Source: Caballeronia hypogeia
GTDB lineage: Bacteria; Pseudomonadota; Gammaproteobacteria; Burkholderiales; Burkholderiaceae
Reading direction: 5' to 3'
Length of the DNA stretch: 64,000 nucleotides
NCBI RefSeq assembly: GCF_001544875.2
Contig: NZ_FCOA02000023.1
Location: forward strand, 62,001-126,000
Under the pieces are notes generated by a model. It was not told where the DNA came from, did no database searches, and was given only the letters and a program-made list of their open reading frames with translations. The position numbers and the translations under genes are program-made. Below, piece by piece: positions 51,464-59,807 of this stretch. How positions within the stretch are numbered: the first letter of the stretch is position 1; every line of letters starts with the position of its first letter.

Positions 51464-53203
51464 GTGAACATCAGCGCTTTAGATGCGGTGCAGAGGCTGG
51501 AAGGCTTCGACGAGGCCATGTCGGCAATCGTGCGTGAATGGAATGCCCCCGGACTAGGCGTCTCCATCGTGGCGGGCAATCTCCCACCCATCGTCAAGAC
51601 GTACGGCTATCGGGACTTTGAAAGCAAAACGCCCATTGACTCGAAGACGCTCTTCCCGATAGCTTCCAATACCAAGCTCTTCGTCGCGATAGCTGCCGGG
51701 CTGCTGGTCGAAGAAGGGAAGCTCACTTACGATGGTCCGCTCCGAGACGCGGTGCCAACGCTTCGCCTGTTCTCTGACGACTTGACTCGGAGTGTGAGTC
51801 TTCGAGACCTTCTCGCGCACCGGACCGGCATCACCCGGCACGAGGCACTGGCGATGGGGTCGACTCTGAGCTTTCAGCAGATTTTTGAGCGGCTTCACCT
51901 CTTGAAACCCGTTACCGGGCTCCGCGAAAAGTTCATCTATAACAACGTGATGTATTTCGCAGTTGGGCACGTCATTGAGCTGTTGAGCGGCCAGACGTGG
52001 AACGACTTCGTACGAGAGCGAATTCTTGAGCCGTGTGGAATGGCTGATACGTCGTTCAGCCTGTCCGACTTGGTGGGCAATGAGAGACTTGCCGTTCCCT
52101 TCAATGAGCGCAGGGATAGTAGCGAACTTCACAGGCTCAATTGGGCATTGATGGATAAGCCGCTTCGACCATCGGGCGGAATGATTTCTACACTCGATGA
52201 CATGTCGAGATGGGTCGCGACACTGTTGCACGACGGAAGGGTCGACGGCGTGCAGGTAATACCCGAGACAGTCATCCGAGAGACGTCACTAGCCGCGATG
52301 CCTCTCCCGAATGTGATGCCAGAGGCGTACGGCTGGTCCGAATCGCTTAACCCGGCTTATGGGCTGGGCAGACAGAGTGAGGTTTATCGCGGTCATCTAG
52401 TTCAAAGTCACGGAGGTGACGCCCGTGGTTTTCACTCGCAGGTATCGGTCATGCCAAGCGAGCAAATCGGCGTTTGTGTTTTCTCGATTGGGGACCACTG
52501 TACGACGCTGAGAGACGCGGTCTCTTATCAAGTCTACGAGCGTCTCTTGGGCCTGAACTTGACGCCGTGGAGTGCGCGTCTTCGCGAACTGGTGAAATCC
52601 GCGAAGCAGGCTGCCTCATACGCATACAAGTGTCGAGACAAAGATAAGGTGGAAGGGACACGTCCAACGCATCACATGGGCTGGTATGCCGGTGAGTTTC
52701 GGCACGAGGCGTACGGAAATATGAGCATTCAACTCCGAGAAGGCGGCCTGCGTCTGCAGTTTCGAGGAGGCGACTTGCCTCTGAAGCACTATCACTATGA
52801 TGTCTTCGAAGCAAAGAGCGATGACCCAGAAGATGATGCCAGGTGGCTCATCAATTTCCATCTAGGCTCGCTTGAGCACGCTGAATCCTTCGATACACAA
52901 GTTGCCGAAAATGTCGCCCGTTTTGAGCTTGCAAGCCCCCCGGCGGAAGATGACCATTCAAATGCAGTTGGCCGTTACGAGTCGAGCGATGGTGTCGTTC
53001 TCGAGGTGACCAGCAGAGGTGATGGTTCGCTCTGGCTCAGCGCCCCGGGCCAAAGCGCGGCGAGGCTCACCCGGGTGGAACGGGGTCGGTTTGCGATAGA
53101 TAAGTCGCCAGACTCGGCACTGAACTTGGTCGACGAAGGCGAAACGGGCTGCTACTTAGAATCGACTGTTGGCTCCGCCCGGTTCAGATATCGCAAGCAA
53201 TAA
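51464..53203 (+). CDS. Serine hydrolase, beta-lactamase / D-aminopeptidase-type
   Basis: 579 residues from a GTG. The SxxK nucleophile pair is Ser68/Lys71 in IASNTK and the Tyr-x-Asn is Tyr159/Asn161 in FIYNN, the class C beta-lactamase and penicillin-recognising fold. The C-terminal 200 residues form one or two beta-rich modules, as in D-aminopeptidases and related hydrolases (for example PTHHMGWYAGEFRHEAYG). It probably hydrolyses D-amino-acid amides, peptides or esters. No signal peptide is seen, so it would be cytoplasmic. Confidence 0.87.
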   Translation: MNISALDAVQRLEGFDEAMSAIVREWNAPGLGVSIVAGNLPPIVKTYGYRDFESKTPIDSKTLFPIASNTKLFVAIAAGLLVEEGKLTYDGPLRDAVPTLRLFSDDLTRSVSLRDLLAHRTGITRHEALAMGSTLSFQQIFERLHLLKPVTGLREKFIYNNVMYFAVGHVIELLSGQTWNDFVRERILEPCGMADTSFSLSDLVGNERLAVPFNERRDSSELHRLNWALMDKPLRPSGGMISTLDDMSRWVATLLHDGRVDGVQVIPETVIRETSLAAMPLPNVMPEAYGWSESLNPAYGLGRQSEVYRGHLVQSHGGDARGFHSQVSVMPSEQIGVCVFSIGDHCTTLRDAVSYQVYERLLGLNLTPWSARLRELVKSAKQAASYAYKCRDKDKVEGTRPTHHMGWYAGEFRHEAYGNMSIQLREGGLRLQFRGGDLPLKHYHYDVFEAKSDDPEDDARWLINFHLGSLEHAESFDTQVAENVARFELASPPAEDDHSNAVGRYESSDGVVLEVTSRGDGSLWLSAPGQSAARLTRVERGRFAIDKSPDSALNLVDEGETGCYLESTVGSARFRYRKQ

Positions 53204-53243
53204 AACGCCAATCTTTCCGAAGACACGAGATAAGGAAATTCAA

Positions 53244-53717
53244 GTGACCGACAGAAGTACCTTCGCAGACCGCCTCGCCGAACTGAGCTTGGAACTGCCG
53301 CCAGCAAGCGTTCCACGAGGAAGTTACCTGCCCGCAGTTCGTTCAGGAAACCACGTACAAATCGCGGGACAGGGCCCGCGATGGGGAAGCGAGCTTCGCT
53401 ATTCGGGCAAAGTCGGTGATGAGGTGAGCATCGAGGACGGTCAGCGTGCCGCACAACTGTGCGCGCTCAACATCCTGAGCCATCTGTCCCGCATGCTCAA
53501 TGGCGACATCAACCGCGTGGTCCAGGTCGTCCGCGTTGCTGGCATCATCCAGTGCTCTTCGTCCTTTACAGAGCACGCTGCCGTGATGAATGGCGCATCC
53601 GACTTGCTGTATGCGGTCTTGGGCGAGCGCGGCCTTCACGCGCGAATTGCCACCGGTTCGAATGCATTGCCCTCTGGCATGGCGGTAGAGGTCGAAGCGA
53701 CTATCGAAGTCCGATAG
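53244..53717 (+). CDS. RidA-family protein
   Basis: 157 residues from a GTG with AAGGAAA upstream. The family pattern is present: GNHVQIAGQGPR, the QRAAQLCALNILSHLSRML helix, and VEVEATIEV at the end. RidA enzymes hydrolyse reactive enamine/imine intermediates from PLP or FAD enzymes. Its place after a D-type serine hydrolase supports clearing imines formed in amino-acid catabolism. The last gene of the MHS-transporter operon. Confidence 0.87.
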   Translation: MTDRSTFADRLAELSLELPPASVPRGSYLPAVRSGNHVQIAGQGPRWGSELRYSGKVGDEVSIEDGQRAAQLCALNILSHLSRMLNGDINRVVQVVRVAGIIQCSSSFTEHAAVMNGASDLLYAVLGERGLHARIATGSNALPSGMAVEVEATIEVR

Positions 53718-53810
53718 CTCAGCGTCGCTATAACCTCTCCAAATGATTCTCGACCAGACGCTGAGGTGACGTTACCGATTCTCGGTGCGGCACCTCCTGT
53801 ACGCGGCACG

Positions 53811-55016
53811 TTATGGTCGACGGTTGAGCGTCTTCGCGATAGCGGCATAACCGTTCTGCCACATCTTTTCTGCTTCCACATCTACTGCGACTGGCTGCGA
53901 AGACAGTCGCGCGACGACCATTTCCGCATCGGCGTCGACAAAAACGCACTGCCCGTGAATTCCAAAGCCAGCTACAGTTGTTCCGTTGGCGCTGTCGATA
54001 GCGTAAAACTGGCTTCTATAGTGTGCTTCCGGGAACATCTCTTTCAACTCGCCACGCGACCATGCATCGCGGTTCCCGTTCGACCGGATATCATCAATCC
54101 ACCACCCAGGGACTACCTGATTTCCAGAGCTCATGCCACGACAACGAATCATCTCTCCAAATCGGCCGAGGTCGCGCAGTGTCATTGCCAATCCGCCGCC
54201 GGCTCGTGCAGAGCCGAACGGGTCGACAAGGACCGATGCACTTGCTTCGGTGCCGAGCGGACGCCAAATGTACGCTTCCAACAACGACGAGTATGGAAGT
54301 CCAGTCGCTCGTTCAAGTATCCAACCCAAGACTTCGGAGTTTGCCGTCACATAGTTGAAAGCGTCTCCATGCCGGCCGGTCCCGCGCCTTATCGTAGAGA
54401 GGACTCGCTTCAGGCCGATGACTTCGACATCGCGTCTCGCGGGCATACCCATCGCCGCGTGGAACATGGCGCCCTGACCGTTAGGGTCAGTGTATTCCTC
54501 GTGAAAATCGATGGACACGGTCATATCGAGCACGTGACGCACACTCGCGTCACCGAAACCTGAGCTTTCAAGCTCAGGCACGTATCGGGTGACGGGCGAA
54601 TCTTGGTCCAGCATGCCGCGGTCGACGAGGATGCCGGCGATTGCTCCCGCGATAGATTTACTGATGGAGTGGACGCAGTGTTCCATATCCGGCCGAAGGA
54701 AGCCGTCGTACCACTCCATCGCGATGCGGCCGCCGTGTAAAACGAGGAAACCGTCGGTCGAAGTCGCTTTGAGCGCGTCTTCCAGTCTTGCCTGCTTCCC
54801 GTCGCTTCCCTCAAATTCGACCGATGCGAGGTTTGTGCTTCCGCGTGGCAGCGCGGCGGTCGTCGAACCGTTCCGAACAGGAGCCGTTGCAAACAACTGA
54901 CGCATGTGGCAAAAGCTCCAGCGGTTGTACGGAGCTTTTTTCCAGTTCTCGACGGTGACTTGATTTTCTGGGCTAGGCGGGAAGCCCTTCATTAGATTCT
55001 GCAAATCCAATTCCAC
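53811..55016 (-). CDS. Serine hydrolase of the NylB/EstB type (6-aminohexanoate-dimer hydrolase-like)
   Basis: 401 residues. Ser117/Lys120 in HSISKSI form the SxxK pair and Tyr222 in FNYVTANSE is the third residue. The N-terminal region WKKAPYNRWSFCHMRQLF and TAPV resembles NylB-type hydrolases that cut nylon oligomers and related linear amides, and EEYTDPNG lies near the substrate-binding Tyr of NylB. Its true substrate is unknown; linear amides and esters are both possible. Operator site I lies upstream on its own strand. Confidence 0.85.
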   Translation of the reverse strand: MELDLQNLMKGFPPSPENQVTVENWKKAPYNRWSFCHMRQLFATAPVRNGSTTAALPRGSTNLASVEFEGSDGKQARLEDALKATSTDGFLVLHGGRIAMEWYDGFLRPDMEHCVHSISKSIAGAIAGILVDRGMLDQDSPVTRYVPELESSGFGDASVRHVLDMTVSIDFHEEYTDPNGQGAMFHAAMGMPARRDVEVIGLKRVLSTIRRGTGRHGDAFNYVTANSEVLGWILERATGLPYSSLLEAYIWRPLGTEASASVLVDPFGSARAGGGLAMTLRDLGRFGEMIRCRGMSSGNQVVPGWWIDDIRSNGNRDAWSRGELKEMFPEAHYRSQFYAIDSANGTTVAGFGIHGQCVFVDADAEMVVARLSSQPVAVDVEAEKMWQNGYAAIAKTLNRRP

Positions 55017-55357
55017 TTCTCCTTCGGCAATAGAACATGCTGCCCGTGAGCAACGTAGATGGCGTCGCGACAGGGCGGCGGAGTCATTGGACTAATCCTA
55101 AGGCGCGCAAAGTCAGCTCGTTGTTTGCAAAGTACGCCATTTTTATGACAATTAACGCCAGCCTTTTGCGGAGAGGCAGACACGCCTAGGACGAACCAGA
55201 GGGTGTTCCTGCGCCGTACAAACACCAGCGAGCAGATGGCCACGCTCGCGGGACGCTCCATGGTCCGACCATTCTGCGCAAGATTGCGAAGCCGCGAAGC
55301 CTGCTCCTTCGTCACGACGGTAGCCGTATGTGGAACCTTCACCCTCAACGGTGCACG
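55017..55357 (-). promoter_or_regulatory. Divergent upstream region of the NylB-like gene and the P-loop gene
   Basis: It holds operator site I at 55123-55160. No other element is clear. Confidence 0.4.
55123..55160 (-). promoter_or_regulatory. Tandem TGGCGT operator, site I
   Basis: On the minus strand TGGCGT begins at 55160 and at 55139, spacing 21 bp (half-sites TGGCGTTAATTGTCATA and TGGCGTACTTTGCAAAC). It lies 107 bp upstream of the NylB-like gene. Confidence 0.7.
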
Positions 55358-55876
55358 ATGACCAACCCTGAAACAGAGATTCAAGAACTCGATGAGCTGG
55401 AAGTTGCAGTTCGAGATATCAGAGCCGGCGTTGTCACGTTCGATGGCTGCACGGGTGTTGGAAAGACCACGCTCGCCATGACCATTTCCCAGCGGGTTGG
55501 CCTTCCGTTGGTGGACCTCGATGACTTCATCAACCCCAACGAAGGCCATTTCGTCGAAGCACTTCAGGCCGACCAGCTCAGCGCGAAAATGGCCAGTGAA
55601 TTAGCGCGCAATGCCGTAGTGTTGGTTTCGGGTGTCTGCATGCGCGAGGTGCTCGCTCGAATTCGCTATCCGGCAACGCTCAGCGTTTATGTCTTACGCA
55701 AAACTCCCATGGGCTTACCTGGCGACTGGGATTGTTTCTATGTGGAAGAGGGCATCGAGGCTCAGCAGGACATGCTCGCGCTATATTCTGAGCTGGAGTT
55801 TGAGGTCTATGCATACCACCGTGGCCATCGTCCTCGGTCGAGCGCAGATATCATCTTTACTCGCATCGCAGACTGA
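55358..55876 (+). CDS. P-loop NTPase, small kinase-like
   Basis: 172 residues from the ATG at 55358. Walker A is GCTGVGKTTLAMTIS (about 31-45), and a VDLDDF motif follows that may bind substrate or metal. The size and layout suit a small-molecule kinase (adenylate/uridine kinase-like). Residues 100-172 have no match that I can name. It is divergent from the NylB-like gene. Confidence 0.6.
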   Translation: MTNPETEIQELDELEVAVRDIRAGVVTFDGCTGVGKTTLAMTISQRVGLPLVDLDDFINPNEGHFVEALQADQLSAKMASELARNAVVLVSGVCMREVLARIRYPATLSVYVLRKTPMGLPGDWDCFYVEEGIEAQQDMLALYSELEFEVYAYHRGHRPRSSADIIFTRIAD

Positions 55877-56295
55877 CGAGTCCAACGTGATGGTTCTCCT
55901 TTACCGTCTTCTGCTCGCGTGGCGTTCCGGCGTCGGCCCGAGATTGGTGGAGAAACGGTGGTCCGGCGCCCAATCAGCATTTAAGTCGCGCTCACTACTA
56001 AAACAAAAAGAGTTTCTTCCGAATAGGAAGACTTCGTTCTTAACCTAAAGAAAGAGCTTCTTTAGCGAGTTCGATGAGGTGCGAGCGCACGCGGCGAGAA
56101 TCGATTCTCCACTGATGGCCAGTTGCACAATTCAGTCGTTTGGGTTGAAAGGCGGGGTTCCTGATGCCTGGCTCGCTCATGGCAGGACGCGCCTCGCGTG
56201 GGACAAATGCTTGCAGGTTGGAGCTCGGACGGCCGTGGTCACCCCATCTTCGGCAGGGACGGTCGGTTATCATTCTCATAAGCCAATAGGCTCCG
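55877..56295. other. 419-bp gap with locally AT-rich sequence
   Basis: No convincing gene. Around 55975-56065 the sequence is visibly richer in A and T than its surroundings, and CTAAAGAA/TTCTTTAG forms a small hairpin near 56045-56065. This may mark a junction of transferred DNA. Confidence 0.35.
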
Positions 56296-57660
56296 ATGCT
56301 CAAGTCGCTCGACATGCTTCCGTACAAGACTGATATCCAGCCACCATCCAACCCGGAAGATTTCGATGAGTGTTGCTGGGCGGTGCATTCGGAACCATCG
56401 CGTGTCACATCAGTGATGCGTGTCGCTCGGAGCGGCCAGGAGCAACGAGGCATCGACCTGCTGATTACTCGCGCTCAACGTAGCGTAGGCGCCCAGTGCG
56501 AGCGGAAAAAATTCAACAAGCTCACCCGAGCCATCATTGATAGCGAAGTAGCCAAAGCTGACGCCGGGACGGTTCACCTAGACGAGCTGGAAATCGCGAC
56601 CACCGCGTTCAGTTGCGAATATGGTGCGTTATGTCGCCGGGCAACGAGCGAGCGAAGGCAAGTCCCAGGTAACGCTGGCGTTCTGGGAGGACATTGAGGC
56701 GATGATTAACGCCTCTCCTAAGCTACACTTTCGTTCGCGCCTGAAAAGCCTGGAGGCGCAATCCACGCGATGATGGCTCAGGTGGCAGCCTTGTCCGCGA
56801 AGTTCGACGCGCAATCTGCACAGATTTAGGGCATCGTGGGTGCCTCGGTACCCGACGCGCGACTCGATTCGCTGAACGAGGTGGTCGACGGCCAGCTCGA
56901 TGTGGTGACACGCCTCATCGCCGAAGGCCAGCTTCGGGAGGGGCTCAGCCGCCTTTCCAAGACAGCCACCGGATTCAACGGATTTGATTTCCATCAGAAA
57001 GAGCGATGGCATTCGCAGCGCGCGCAATGCTCGTGGCACCTCGGAGACGGGGACGGCCTCAGAGGATTTTCGATGCGCCTTCGAACTCGACCCTAATGAG
57101 GGGAAAACTGCCGGAAACGCTGTACACGGACTGATGCTGCTCAACCGCTTCGAAGACGCCCTCGCGCTCGCCGACAAGCTCCGGGAACAGTTCCTGGCAT
57201 CGTCCAGCGTCTTCACCGCATGGCTGAATGTCCGCCACCGATTGAGGCAGCCGGTTGAATGGGACGACGTTCCGATTGCTTTTCATAAGCACGCGGACGT
57301 GCATTACGTCTTCGGCTGGCTCGAGGTCTTGAACCAGCGTTACTAGAGCGCGTTCGAGCACGCGAGCAGAGCTGTCGAACTTGGTGAGAATATGTTTGCC
57401 GGTCGGTCGCTGATACTGCTGGCGCCCGTCGATTTGGCGACAACGGATACCGTGCTCGCCAGCGTAGGCGTGGTTGACGATGGGCTTCGCGACGAACTTC
57501 GACGTGCGACGGAGTATCGAACCGGTCGATGCTGTGCTCTGCGGACACCAAGATGCCGCGATGGTCAACGACACAGCTGCTTCTATTGGATATGGATACC
57601 TCCTGAGCGGGGCGGGCGGAACAGGCCGCGGACTTCATGCTTGAGGCAATCGCCGTTTCC
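56296..57660 (+). pseudogene. Decayed restriction-endonuclease-like / TPR-type gene
   Basis: Shifting between frames recovers a coherent protein. 56296-56610 encodes a nuclease-like N-terminus (GQEQRGIDLLITRA, then VGAQCERKKFNKLT and EIATTAF), like the restriction-type domain of defence proteins. After a frame change, YVAGQRASEGKSQVT and FWEDIEAMI continue it. Then come DARLDSLNEVVDGQLDVVTR, SQRAQCSWHLGDGD, and a helical-repeat-like part with LMLLNRFEDALALADKLREQ. At least four frame changes and internal stops (near 56620, 56772, 56829, 57040 and 57343) break it. It resembles large nuclease-plus-TPR defence proteins and is clearly dead. Confidence 0.6.
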
Positions 57661-57712
57661 TAAATGTCGAGTTATATGCAGGCGGCAATTCGGGGAGTTG
57701 CAGCGAACGTCG

Positions 57713-59014
57713 CTAACGCCCGATGGCGTCGAGAAAGGTGTACCAACTCGCCGCAAGCTTCGCTGCAGGCGTCGCGAGCGCATGCAGCGGTATCGTTTGC
57801 AGCCTGTCAGCTTGGGTCAGGGAGAGTTCCGGCAGTTCACCTATGGCCAATGCTGCGGCTGCCTGGCCCATCACGCTCGAAAGGGATACACCGGCGCCGT
57901 TGTACCCGAGGCAATAGACGGCCGCATCACCGTCGCGACCAATATGCGGAAGTTGATTCACGGTCATGCCCACATTGCCCGACCATTCGAATTCGATGCG
58001 CGCCGACACCAGTTGTGGAAAGGTTGACACCAAGGCACGGCGCAACGCAGCGAATTCATGGGCACTCTCCTTACCGAGTACGCCTCGTCCACCGAATAGC
58101 ACTCGGCCGTCTGCCTTTCTGAACCACTTCATCATTCGTCTCGTCTCGTTGTAGGAACGATGGCCCTTTAGCAACGAGTCGAAGAGTATGGGCGGCAACT
58201 TTTCAGTTGCAATCGCCGCCGTTCTGAAGGGAATCATCAATTTCGCGTAGTGCGAAGTAGCCTCCGTCAAGTGACCGTAAGCGTCGGTGGCCACGATTAC
58301 GCGTCTTGCCCGGACCACGCCGCCGGGAGCATGAAGTGTCGCTTCATTTTTTGTTCGCTCGATACGACTCACCGGCGTGTTTTCAAATATCGGCACGCCC
58401 CGCTCCTTAAGACCAGCGGCCAAACCTCGAGCATAGTTGAGCGGCAATACCGTACCGGCGTCCTTGCTCAGAACGCCACCGTAAAACACGCTCGAGCCAA
58501 TTTCCGCTGTTACTTGGTCCCGGTCGAATACTTCCAGTGTATCGTCATCGAGCGTGTCACGAGTCCATTCGGCCTCGGCGACAAGCGCTCGCATAGCCGT
58601 TTGATTATGTGCACATCGTAGGCTGCCGGACCGGACGAAAGATGCTTCCGAGATGTTGAACTCGGATATCAGCGCTTCGACCGTGTCCACGCCTTCGTGC
58701 GCAATCCGGTGCATGGCTTTGGCGGTCGCAAGCCCATGTTGGGATGCCATCGCGCGGTATGACAGGCGAAACTTCGGAAGTACAGCGCCGCCGTTTCGCC
58801 CGCTTGCTCCCCATCCGACCGTATGCGCATCCAAGACTGCGACATCGATTCCGCGCTTTTGTAACGCGTATGCAGCGGCAAGCCCGGTGTAGCCCGCGCC
58901 CACCACCGCGACGTCGGTGCGGATGTCTCCGTCGAGCTGTCTTACCTCGTCACGTCGAGGCGGGGCGATAGCACGCCACAACGAGTCGATGTCCGGCGCT
59001 CCATTCCCCTTCAT
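57713..59014 (-). CDS. FAD-dependent amine oxidase (PuuB/DAO type)
   Basis: 433 residues. The FAD motif VVGAGYTGLAAAYAL lies near residues 38-52, with GWGASGRNGGAVLP next (the FAD loop) and GYNGAGVSLSSVMG near the C-terminus. The pattern matches gamma-glutamylputrescine oxidase-like enzymes that oxidise primary amines. It overlaps the HAD gene by 4 bp, so the two are one operon with coupled translation. Confidence 0.88.
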   Translation of the reverse strand: MKGNGAPDIDSLWRAIAPPRRDEVRQLDGDIRTDVAVVGAGYTGLAAAYALQKRGIDVAVLDAHTVGWGASGRNGGAVLPKFRLSYRAMASQHGLATAKAMHRIAHEGVDTVEALISEFNISEASFVRSGSLRCAHNQTAMRALVAEAEWTRDTLDDDTLEVFDRDQVTAEIGSSVFYGGVLSKDAGTVLPLNYARGLAAGLKERGVPIFENTPVSRIERTKNEATLHAPGGVVRARRVIVATDAYGHLTEATSHYAKLMIPFRTAAIATEKLPPILFDSLLKGHRSYNETRRMMKWFRKADGRVLFGGRGVLGKESAHEFAALRRALVSTFPQLVSARIEFEWSGNVGMTVNQLPHIGRDGDAAVYCLGYNGAGVSLSSVMGQAAAALAIGELPELSLTQADRLQTIPLHALATPAAKLAASWYTFLDAIGR

Positions 59015-59724
59015 GACAGGTTCCGTCCCTCTGCTTCCACGGCGTCCGCCAACTGCGCCAACGATGCGAAATGGAAATCTGGAGTGGTGACACGTTCGGG
59101 CACGGGTGTCGCACCGAAGCCTTCGAGCCCTTGGCGCCGCTCAATCCAGCACACTGTATAACCGAGCTCTTTACCGATACCGATGTCGTGATACTGGCTC
59201 TGCGCGACGTGCAGGATGTCCGATTGCTTGTATCCGAGCGCTGACTGCCGGCCCAGATTGAAGAAGAAGAAGCGCGGGTCCGGCTTTGCCGTTCCAGCGT
59301 CGTCGCAGGTGACCGAATCGTCGAACGGCTTCTTGAGCGCATATTCGTAGGCCGAGAACGCCACGCGGTCCGTATTGGTCATCGCGACCAGTCGAAAATG
59401 CTTACGCAGGCGCTTGAGCGCGGAAATCGAATCAGCAAATGCGGGCCAGGAAAGCACATCATGCTGAAACTGTGTCGCGGTCCGGTCGTCGGCAGGCAAC
59501 TCGAGTTCCTTGGCGAGATGCTTATACACGCCAGCCATGACCTCGGTTGCGCGCCCGACGTTCGGTACCCGACCGCGAAGGAAGGCGTCGAAGATTTGCT
59601 TGTCGCTCAGTCGGGCTGCAGCATCTCCGCCGAGGCGACGGACCGAGTTGAGCACGCCGGTTTCAAAGTCGATGATGGTGCCAACGACGTCGAACGTCAA
59701 AACCTTGAAGTCAGAAAATTTCAT
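59011..59724 (-). CDS. HAD-family hydrolase, type II haloacid dehalogenase-like
   Basis: 237 residues. Motif I is TFDVVGTIIDF (the nucleophile Asp), motif II AMTNTD, motif III the Lys in GTAKPDPRFF, and motif IV AQSQYHDIGIGKELG. The substrate could be a 2-haloacid or a phosphate ester. The family is broad. It overlaps the FAD oxidase gene by 4 bp and lies 83 bp after the MFS gene in the same direction. Confidence 0.82.
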   Translation of the reverse strand: MKFSDFKVLTFDVVGTIIDFETGVLNSVRRLGGDAAARLSDKQIFDAFLRGRVPNVGRATEVMAGVYKHLAKELELPADDRTATQFQHDVLSWPAFADSISALKRLRKHFRLVAMTNTDRVAFSAYEYALKKPFDDSVTCDDAGTAKPDPRFFFFNLGRQSALGYKQSDILHVAQSQYHDIGIGKELGYTVCWIERRQGLEGFGATPVPERVTTPDFHFASLAQLADAVEAEGRNLS

Positions 59725-59807
59725 AGTGCACATCTCCGAAGGATGTTGATTGATATAAGGGTGGAAACAATCTCACGGGTGGCTGAAGCTGTCCTTCAGC
59801 ATCTGCG

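Noticed and set aside
56040..56453. A 137-residue minus-strand frame over the AT-rich junction
   Set aside because: The C-terminal 45 residues look slightly protein-like, but most of it is antisense to the nuclease remnant and there is no ribosome site.
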